NCBI GenBank assembly: GCA_018645325.1
Contig: JABGOU010000013.1
Location: 21,787-85,786, forward strand
DNA: 64,000 nucleotides
Direction: 5' to 3'
Source: Desulfobacula sp.
GTDB taxonomy: Bacteria; Desulfobacterota; Desulfobacteria; Desulfobacterales; Desulfobacteraceae
Under the pieces are notes generated by a model that was not told where the DNA came from, did not search any database, and was given only the letters and a program-made list of their open reading frames with translations. Below, in pieces: positions 9,606-17,241 of this stretch (positions are counted from its first letter, which is position 1; each line of letters starts with the position of its first letter). A program made the translations under genes and the position numbers.

Positions 9606-10835
9606 TTAGGTCCTGTTCAGGAAACGATAGGTTGTCAAAAGATAAATTTTGAGAGATTCAAACATTTCTTCGATCTGTACATATTCATCCGTCTGATGGG
9701 GTAAATGCCTTGGACCCGGGCCATTGACCAGGGATGGTATACCTTTTAAATCTCTTAAAAAAGTCCCGTCTGTGGCGCCTGGAACTCCATTATAAACAGG
9801 TTCCCTGCCCGTGATATCTGTGTACGCCTCTGCTGCAATCATGACAATGGGCTCATCTTTTTCCATACTCACGACAGGCTTATCAGCTATAAATTCTATT
9901 TGCGCATTCAAATCAGGATCATCTGCAGCAAGTTGGTTGAGGATCTCCTTCAACTGCATCTTGATTTGTTCATGAGCCTGACCCGGAATGGTTCTTATAT
10001 CAACATATCCCACAGATTCCGATGGCATTACATTCAATTGTGTGGGCTCACCTGGCGGGGGTGACTGAACCACAGTAAACGTCACAGAGGGCCAACCCAA
10101 AAACTCGTCCTTGCCGCAACGATCCATTTCAGCTTTTTCAAAGGCTTCAAAAGCCAGAATGATCCTTGCCATTCGAACACTGGTATTAATCCCGGTCAAT
10201 GGCATAGCCCCGTGGGCCATTTTACCTTTAACCTTGACTATGGCTCGCAAAGCTCCTTTCATACTCAGGCAGAGCTGATTTTCTTCCGGTTCCGACACAA
10301 GGCAGGCATCCACATCATCAGCATGCCCCTTTTTAATATAATCCTGAATTCCCAGCATCAGGTCTTCTTCATCGCATACTATACCAAGTCTCATCTTTCC
10401 CTTGAAATCAATTTTGGACTTCATCATGGCTTTGACCGTCAAAAGGTTAACGGCCAGACCCGCCTTCATATCACAGGATCCCCTGCCGTATATTTTACCT
10501 TCATGGATCTCTCCTCCAAAAGGATCATGCTGCCAGAGATCTTTATTGCCCTCGGAAACCACATCAGTATGACCTTCAAACATCAAACAGGGCCCGGGCT
10601 TACCCGAGTCAATGGTAACAATAATGTTCTCCCTTAAGGGAACCACCTCCTGGACAAGTGGTTTTACTCCAAGTTCTCTTTGTATCCAGTCAGCTATAAA
10701 CCGGACGACCCCGGCTTCTGTATTTCCTGTCTCAGGACGAATCACTGAATCAATCCTAACCAAATCCTGGGTCAAACGAACCAGTTCATCCTTATTGATA
10801 AAGCCGAGAAGTCTTTTTTCTATTTCTTTGATCAT
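9606..10835 (-). CDS. M20-family metallopeptidase (ArgE/DapE-type deacylase)
   Basis: This is a cytoplasmic two-zinc hydrolase of N-acyl amino acids or peptides. The M20 ligand set is all visible in order: FEGHTDVVSEG (His and Asp), GRGSCDMKAGLA (bridging Asp), CDEEDLMLG (catalytic Glu and Glu ligand), SEPEENQL, and GPRHLPHQTDEYV (C-terminal His). The 409-residue length fits ArgE/DapE/CPG2 relatives, including the dimerisation insert in the middle. Neighbours give no pathway: it is convergent with mazEF and stands alone. The substrate (acetylornithine, succinyl-diaminopimelate or another amide) cannot be assigned from sequence alone. Confidence 0.85.
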   Translation of the reverse strand: MIKEIEKRLLGFINKDELVRLTQDLVRIDSVIRPETGNTEAGVVRFIADWIQRELGVKPLVQEVVPLRENIIVTIDSGKPGPCLMFEGHTDVVSEGNKDLWQHDPFGGEIHEGKIYGRGSCDMKAGLAVNLLTVKAMMKSKIDFKGKMRLGIVCDEEDLMLGIQDYIKKGHADDVDACLVSEPEENQLCLSMKGALRAIVKVKGKMAHGAMPLTGINTSVRMARIILAFEAFEKAEMDRCGKDEFLGWPSVTFTVVQSPPPGEPTQLNVMPSESVGYVDIRTIPGQAHEQIKMQLKEILNQLAADDPDLNAQIEFIADKPVVSMEKDEPIVMIAAEAYTDITGREPVYNGVPGATDGTFLRDLKGIPSLVNGPGPRHLPHQTDEYVQIEEMFESLKIYLLTTYRFLNRT

Positions 10836-11253
10836 ACGGCTATTCCTTTATCATTTCATATATACGTTCAAAATCAATCTAAGCGGGGCAATAACCATTA
10901 ATAGTTAACAACTATATAATTTACAACACAGTCAATGAAGATTGCAAGGATATAACGGCCACCAACAGGTCAATTGCAAAATCTTGTATAGGGTTTCGAT
11001 TCAGAATTCCCAAGACTTTTAATAATAATAGTCAATACCCTAAAAACACCGACCAACCCAGCTGATCGATAGACATAATCTGCACCATAGCAGAATGGAT
11101 ATCCCCTTCCTTTTATCTCCAATTATGTTGCGACTTTTTTTTGTTGCGTGATTTTCTTCTAAAGATTTTTTAAAAGATGTAATTTGTTTGATTTTACTCG
11201 TTTCTAATGATACCTGAATACGCAGGAGGAAAACCTCTAAAATCATACAAAAA
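10836..11253. other. Non-coding stretch upstream of the first kinase gene
   Basis: The region is AT-rich and contains only a weak 73-codon open frame (minus strand, 11040-11261) with no family features and no ribosome site. It is treated as non-coding and should hold the promoter of the M20 gene. Confidence 0.4.
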
Positions 11254-11315
11254 TTTTGCAATCTTCAACTTTTTAATGTAACGTTCATTAAAATAACTTT
11301 TACGGATACAATTTG
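11254..11315 (+). promoter_or_regulatory. Upstream element shared by the kinase genes (copy 1)
   Basis: The segment runs from TTTTGCAATC through TTTTTAATGTA to GATACAATTTGGAT. It aligns with 14000-14060 and more loosely with 17142-17198, each placed about 95-160 bases before a histidine kinase start. The likely role is promoter or regulator-binding DNA; this is inference. Confidence 0.4.
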
Positions 11316-11400
11316 GATCATTGAATACTGGCGGAATTGTCAACAACGCAAGTTATATTTGAATTTTAATGTGGAAGAAAAGTTCAGGATATTCAAATAG

Positions 11401-13515
11401 ATGATATTTTCAAGTATTATTGGATTGGTCAACAATGCTGCACTCTTGTTAGCACTTAGCCTTATTTATGAAATATTTCACAATATACCCCAAACTACAG
11501 AAAACGCTGTCCGGGAAATTCTTACAGGAATTGTCATAGGTGTAATCGGAATTGCTATTATGATGAATCCCTGGATGTTTATGCCAGGGGTTGTATTTGA
11601 CACTCGCTCGGTGCTTCTAAGTATATCAGGGCTTTTTTTAGGAACAGTTCCCACGCTTTTAGCAATGTTCATGACTGGAGGCTTTCGTCTGTATCTAAGC
11701 GGGGCCGGGCAGTGGACAGGTGTTGCTGTTATTATAACATCCGGTGGAATCGGTTTGGTTTGGAGATATCTATGGCATAACAAAGAATTAGACATATCCA
11801 CACGTGAATTGTATCTTTTCGGCATTGTTGTCCATATTGCCATGCTACTCTGGATGTTTTCACTGCCTTGGCCAGTTGCAAAGGGAGTTCTTTCTAAAAT
11901 CAGTCTTCCCGTGTTATTGATTTTTCCTGTAACCACAGCACTTCTGGGTTGGTTGATGATAAATCGTGGATCGCGCAAACGCGCGGAGGAAGCTTTACGT
12001 CAGAGTGAGGCAGATTTAAAGGAATCTCAACGGACTGCTCATGTAGGCAGTTGGCGTTTGGACCTTGTGAGCAATCATGTCGTTTGGTCGGAAGAACTTT
12101 ATAGAATGTATGGTTTTGATCCTACATCTCCTCCACCCCCTTATACCGAACATCAGAAACTGTTCACCCCTGAGAGTTGGAAGAAATTGTCTACGGCCCT
12201 GAATAACACTAAAGATACTGGAATCCCCTACGAGCTTGAGTTGGAAACACTGCGAGAAGATGGGAACCGGGGATGGATGTGGGTGCATGGAGAGGTCGTT
12301 CGTGATGCAAGAGGTGCAATTGTTGGATTAAGGGGAGCTGCTCAGGATATCACAGAGCGCAAACAAATGGAGGAACAACTTAGACAATCTCAAAAAATGG
12401 AATCCATCGGCATTCTGGCAGGCGGCATTGCCCATGATTTTAATAATATTATGGGTATTATTCTGGGGAACACAGAGCTGGCTTTAGAGGATGTTCCAGA
12501 ATCGAACCCGACTCATACCAACTTAGAAGAGATCAGAAAGGCAAGCCTTCGGGCAGCAAGTATTGTAAAACAGCTTTTAAGCTTCACCCGCATAACGGAC
12601 CAGAAACTGCAACCAATAGAAATTGCACCGGTTATTAAAGATGCGCTCAAGTTTTTGCGGTCAACCATTCCAGCTACCATAGATATTGAGCAGGATATTT
12701 GTGTCACAGATGAAACGATTCTTGCAGATCCAACCCAGATCAACTAGATCATGATGAACCTTTGTATCAACGCTTCCTATGCCATGGAACAAACCGGTGG
12801 AAAGCTTACCATCACTGTTGAAAATGTGCTTTTAGGCAATAGTTTAGCCAAAGACTATCCTGATTTAAAAAGCGGTAAGTATGTAAAGATAGCGGTAAGC
12901 GATACAGGCCCGGGAATAGATTCCAAAATTATAGACCGCATTTTTGAACCCTATTTCACAACCAAGGAGATTGGTAAAGGTTCTGGTATGGGGTTGGCCG
13001 TAGTACATGGCATTGTCAAGAGCCATAGCGGATCTATTAAAGTTGACAGCACCCTTGGTAAAGGCACTCAATTCAGCATACTTTTTCCGTTGGCACAGGG
13101 AAAAGCAGCCGTTGAAGCAGAAACAATTCAGGAAATTCCCAGGGGAAGTGAAACCATATTATTTGTGGATGATGAAATATCAATTGTAAATATGGTGCAA
13201 AGAATGTTCGAGCGTCTTGGATACAAAGTTCAAACCGCCACGACACCACAAGATGCTCTGGATCGGTTTGCCTTAAATCCCGATCATTTTGACCTGGTCA
13301 TAACTGACATGACCATGCCCCAGATGACGGGTGTTAAGTTATCTGAAAAACTGATGGAAATTCGCCCTGATATTCCCATTATCGTCTGCACCGGTCACAG
13401 TGCCCTTGTTGATGAAGAAAAGGCTAAAGAATTGGGGTTGGCAGCCTATATCATGAAACCAATTAGTATACGGGAAACTGCCCAGACCATTCGAAAAGTG
13501 CTGGATAGAAAGTAA
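11401..13515 (+). CDS. Hybrid histidine kinase (5TM-PAS-HisKA-HATPase-REC) with in-frame TAG at codon 449
   Basis: This is a membrane-bound hybrid sensor kinase. Residues 1-200 are hydrophobic and resemble the 5TM-5TMR_LYT sensor. A PAS domain follows (about 205-320), then HisKA with phosphoacceptor His345 (GGIAHDFNNIMG), HATPase (about 430-565) and a receiver with Asp636 (VITDMTMPQMTG). The reading frame is interrupted only by TAG at 12745-12747, just before the N-box NLCINAS. The near-identical paralogue at 14162 has CAG (Gln641) there. Downstream, all HATPase and REC motifs are intact in the same frame for 255 codons. Either TAG is read through (Gln by suppression, or pyrrolysine, since a pyrrolysine-type MttB lies in this window), or the gene is a fresh nonsense mutant. 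It is given here as one 704-residue product. Confidence 0.75.
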
Positions 13516-13609
13516 AATTTAATTCAAGGAAAATGGTTATAGTTTTTACTCTTGAAATTTTTCATAAATTGCATAATTGCTGGAGCATTCCTTTAACTTT
13601 TAATTAAAA

Positions 13610-13738
13610 TCAGAATCTGTATCTTGTGCTTGGGAACAATTTTGGTCTGTTATTTGATATTAAATTATATGGACCAAGACCAGCAACATAAGCAGTTCTT
13701 CCAAATTCGACGTACCAATATATATATTCATTCAAATT
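13610..13738 (-). pseudogene. Possible 3' remnant of an outer-membrane-type gene
   Basis: A 42-codon open stretch on the minus strand reads NEYIYWYVEFGRTAYVAGLG at its start and ends KLFPSTRYRF before TGA. The aromatic, alternating pattern and C-terminal Phe resemble the last strands of an outer-membrane beta-barrel. There is no start codon or ribosome site, and stops lie upstream in the same frame. The family is not identified. Confidence 0.25.
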
Positions 13739-13908
13739 AAAAAATTATACCCCAGACCTGAACAATAATGTTTTTGATCTCCAATTGTGCTTTAATGGAC
13801 CTGTGTTCAATTTGATTTTTCTTATTTCCATATAATTTATTTTTTAATCTGGAGATGAAAAATTTGTCTACACCAGATGTGGTGGTCTATAATTGTTTTT
13901 AAAAGCGA

Positions 13909-13966
13909 GAACTGGAGAAAGAAGCGCTCGGTAAATTGTAGAATTTGACTCCTGACAGATAATACC
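13909..13966 (+). repeat. 58-bp direct repeat upstream of kinase genes (copy A)
   Basis: The segment begins GAACTGG, contains AAAGAAGCGCTCGGTAA and CTCCTGACAGATAATACC, and is nearly identical to 17045-17102. Weaker similarity extends about 45 bases upstream. Copy B has an open frame ending in NLTPDR-stop, while copy A has a TAG in the corresponding place, so both may be remains of a coding 3' end duplicated with the kinases. Confidence 0.7.
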
Positions 13967-13999
13967 GGTGCTCATAAGGAAACAGGATCAAATCATTTT

Positions 14000-14060
14000 T
14001 TTTGCAAGATCCAGCTTTTTGATGTAAGGTTTTTTAGAAATCCTTACACATACAATTTGA
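14000..14060 (+). promoter_or_regulatory. Upstream element shared by the kinase genes (copy 2)
   Basis: The segment runs from TTTTGCAAGATC through CTTTTTGATGTAAGG to CATACAATTTGAT and matches 11254-11315 in order and spacing. It lies about 100 bases before the kinase start at 14162. The function is inferred only. Confidence 0.4.
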
Positions 14061-14161
14061 TTTTATAGAATCCTTGTTGTAATGCTGATATAAGATCTTC
14101 TCTCTTTGGGTGAATATTAATTTAGAACATATCTGATCTAAACAATGGTGGAAAAATATTT

Positions 14162-16864
14162 ATGAAACAAAAATTAACTTATGAAGAACAGGAAAGCAGG
14201 ATCAAGGATCTTGAAAGAAATGAAGCTTACTATAAATTACTTGCTGATCATTCTGTTGATATGATCAGTAAACATGATCCTGAAGGCAATTATACCTACT
14301 CATCTCCTGCATGTTTTGATCTCATCGGTTATACCTCCAATGAGTTAATTGGTCGAAATGCATATGACCTTTTCCATCCAGACGACATTGAAGAAATTAA
14401 AAAAAGCCATGAGCAAGTTGTAAATAGTAGGGTTGTTTACACTGTTTCCTATCGAATCAGGCATAAACAAGGACACTATGTTTGGGTTGAAACAGTTAGT
14501 ACGATAGTAACTGATCCAGATTCTGGCGAGATAAAAGAAATTATATGTACAACTCGAGATATTTCGAAACGCCGACAAATTGAAGAAAGTTTGCTACTAA
14601 AAGAAAAAATAATTTCATCCTCAGCGATTGCTATTACTATAGGAGATCTCGATGGTAATTTAATATATGGGAATCCCTATTTTATTGATAGATGGGGTTT
14701 TGAATCTCCTGAAGATTTTGTAGGCAAACCCTTTTGGAATTTTTGGATGGTGGAAGAAAAGCTTGAGCAGATTATGCATACCATCAAAAGCGGAAAGCCT
14801 TGGGAAGATGAAAATAAGGCCATCCGGAAGGACGGCAGCACTTTTTGTGTGCATGTTACTGCCGTTGCCGTATTTAATGATAAGGGCCAACCCATTGCAT
14901 TGACTTCTACCTCAACAGATATAACTGATAGAAAAAAGACAGAAGAGAAATTAAATGAACAGACAAATACCCTGAATGATATCCTTGAATGTGCGGCTGA
15001 TGGTATCTGTGTTTGCCATAATATAATTGAAGAGCCCTTTGTTAAATTCACTCATTGGAATCCGAAAATGAATCAAATCACGGGATATTCCATTGATGAA
15101 ATTAATCGACTCGGCTGGTATCAAAGTATGTATTCTAATCCAGAGGTTCAGAAAAAGGCTATTGAAAGAATGGCCAGCATGCGATTAGGTGATGATATCA
15201 TATCTGAAGAGTGGGTCATCACAACAAAAAATAAAACTCAGAAGGTCCTGTCCATATCAACTTCAGTTATAACAAAAGAAAATGATGAAATTCACGTTAT
15301 GGCTGTAATGCAAGATATCAGCGAGAGGAGACACTACCAGGATCAACTTATTGCTTCGCAAAAAGAATGGGAAGATATCTTTCAGGCAATCGGTCAACCA
15401 ACAATAATACTTGACCCGCAAAATGGCATTATAAAAGCCAACAAAGCCGCACTGAATATAACGGGGCTGTCTGAAAAGCAGTTAACAGGCAGAAAGTGTT
15501 TTGACATTTTTCATACAACGGTTAGGCCGCCTGAGTCGTGTCCAATGGAAGCGCTTCTGCATAAAGGCTCACTTGAAACTGTTGAGATGGTAATGGAGGC
15601 GCTCGGCGGCACTTTTTTGGTATCTTGTACACCCATTATCGATACAAACGGAAACATTGAAAAGATTATACACATTGCAACGGATATAACTGAGACAAAG
15701 AAGTTGGAATCGCACCTTCGTCAAGCCTTAAAAATGGAGTCCATCGGCACCCTGACAGGTGGCATTGCCCACGATTTTAATAATATTATGGGTATTATTA
15801 TGGGAAATGCTGAACTGGCTTTAGCGGATGTCCCTGAATGGAACCCGGGTCATTCCAACCTTGAAGAGATCAAAAAAGCAAGTCTTCGGGCAGCAAATAT
15901 TGTAAGACAGCTTTTAAGCTTCACCCGCATAACCGACCAGAAACTGCAATCCATGGAAATTGCATCGGTTATTAAAGATGCGCTCAAGTTTTTGAGATCA
16001 ACGATTCCAACCACCATAGGTATTGAGCAGAATATTTCTGTCACAGATGAAACGATTCTTGCAGACCCAACCCAGATCAACCAGATCATGATGAACCTTT
16101 GTATCAACGCGTCCCATGCCATGGAACAAAGCGGCGGAAATATTACCATCATAGTTGAAAATGTGACTTTGGACGATAATTCAGCCAAAGACTATCCTGA
16201 TTTAAAAAGTGGCAAGTACGTCAAGGTAGTGGTAAGCGATACAGGCCCGGGAATCGACCCCAAGATCATAGACCGAATTTTTGACCCCTATTTTACCACA
16301 AAAGGGGTGGGCAAAGGTTCTGGTATGGGGTTGGCCGTGGTGCATGGAATTGTAAAGAATCATAGCGGATATATTACAGTTGACAGCAGTTCTGGCAAAG
16401 GCACCACGTTCAGCATACTTTTTCCGTTGGCACAAGGAAAATCAGTAGTTGAAGAAGAAACGATTCAGGAAATTCCCAGGGGAAGTGAAAGCATATTATT
16501 TGTGGATGATGAAATATCCATTGTAAATATGGTGCAAAGAATGTTCGAGCGCCTGGGATACAAAGTTCAAACGGCCACGACACCGCAGGATGCGCTGGAT
16601 CGATTTACCTTAAACCCCAGTTATTTTGATCTGGTTATAACGGACATGACCATGCCCCAGATGACGGGTGTTAAGTTGTCTGAAAAGTTAATGGATATCC
16701 GCCCTGATATTCCCATCATTATCTGTACAGGCCATAGTGCCCTTGTTGATGAAGAAAAGGCAAAAGAATTGGGGTTAGCAGCCTACTTAATGAAGCCAAT
16801 CAACATGAAGGAAACAGCCCAGACCATTCGAAAAATACTGGATAAAAAGGAATATACCTTTTAA
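14162..16864 (+). CDS. Soluble multi-PAS hybrid histidine kinase (four PAS, HisKA, HATPase, REC)
   Basis: This is a 900-residue cytoplasmic sensor kinase with no convincing membrane segment. Four PAS/PAC units run from about residue 20 to 515. HisKA has His537 in GGIAHDFNNIMG. The HATPase domain carries the N-box NLCINASHAMEQ and G-boxes DTGPGID and GKGSGMGLAVVHGIV. The C-terminal receiver has VITDMTMPQMTG. From the H-box on it is almost identical to the kinase at 11401, marking a recent duplication, whereas the sensory halves differ completely. Gln641 occupies the position that is TAG in that paralogue. No cognate response regulator with an output domain is adjacent. The signal may be redox, oxygen or a small ligand via PAS; this is inference. 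Confidence 0.88.
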   Translation: MKQKLTYEEQESRIKDLERNEAYYKLLADHSVDMISKHDPEGNYTYSSPACFDLIGYTSNELIGRNAYDLFHPDDIEEIKKSHEQVVNSRVVYTVSYRIRHKQGHYVWVETVSTIVTDPDSGEIKEIICTTRDISKRRQIEESLLLKEKIISSSAIAITIGDLDGNLIYGNPYFIDRWGFESPEDFVGKPFWNFWMVEEKLEQIMHTIKSGKPWEDENKAIRKDGSTFCVHVTAVAVFNDKGQPIALTSTSTDITDRKKTEEKLNEQTNTLNDILECAADGICVCHNIIEEPFVKFTHWNPKMNQITGYSIDEINRLGWYQSMYSNPEVQKKAIERMASMRLGDDIISEEWVITTKNKTQKVLSISTSVITKENDEIHVMAVMQDISERRHYQDQLIASQKEWEDIFQAIGQPTIILDPQNGIIKANKAALNITGLSEKQLTGRKCFDIFHTTVRPPESCPMEALLHKGSLETVEMVMEALGGTFLVSCTPIIDTNGNIEKIIHIATDITETKKLESHLRQALKMESIGTLTGGIAHDFNNIMGIIMGNAELALADVPEWNPGHSNLEEIKKASLRAANIVRQLLSFTRITDQKLQSMEIASVIKDALKFLRSTIPTTIGIEQNISVTDETILADPTQINQIMMNLCINASHAMEQSGGNITIIVENVTLDDNSAKDYPDLKSGKYVKVVVSDTGPGIDPKIIDRIFDPYFTTKGVGKGSGMGLAVVHGIVKNHSGYITVDSSSGKGTTFSILFPLAQGKSVVEEETIQEIPRGSESILFVDDEISIVNMVQRMFERLGYKVQTATTPQDALDRFTLNPSYFDLVITDMTMPQMTGVKLSEKLMDIRPDIPIIICTGHSALVDEEKAKELGLAAYLMKPINMKETAQTIRKILDKKEYTF

Positions 16865-17044
16865 GGGTAATGGCTATATGGCTCGCTATTCCAGTCTTTT
16901 AAAATTACAGAATAGCAGAGATATTCTTCTAATTTTTTTATTAAAACATGGCCCCATGAATCTTCCAGTATAGTTGAATTTCTAACCAGAGTCTAAAAAA
17001 TAGCCCATACCATATGTGGTAAGCTTACCTTTCCCCGAAATTCC

Positions 17045-17102
17045 GAACTGGTGAAAGAAGCGCTCGGTAATTTTTCGAATTTAACTCCTGACAGATAATA
17101 CC
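17045..17102 (+). repeat. 58-bp direct repeat upstream of kinase genes (copy B)
   Basis: This is the second copy of the 13909-13966 repeat, differing at a few positions. In one frame it is coding-like, from about 17012 to the TAA in GACAGATAA, without a start codon. Confidence 0.7.
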
Positions 17103-17141
17103 CCATATATTCACTGTGAAATCTACTAAAATCACAATTAA

Positions 17142-17198
17142 TTTTGCAATTTCTGGTTTTTTGATATACTATTTTTTCAAAATGTTACATTGATTCTC
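17142..17198 (+). promoter_or_regulatory. Upstream element shared by the kinase genes (copy 3)
   Basis: The segment begins TTTTGCAATTTCTGG, continues TTTTTTGATATA and ends GTTACATTGATTC, a weaker match to 11254-11315 and 14000-14060. It precedes the third kinase by about 50-100 bases. Confidence 0.35.
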
Positions 17199-17241
17199 AA
17201 AGAATTTTCTATGGAGGGTAGACAAAATACGATTCTTTAGA

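Noticed and set aside
11040-11261. 73-codon open frame on the minus strand before the first kinase
   Set aside because: No ribosome site, no family features, AT-rich intergenic composition and overlap with the shared upstream element.
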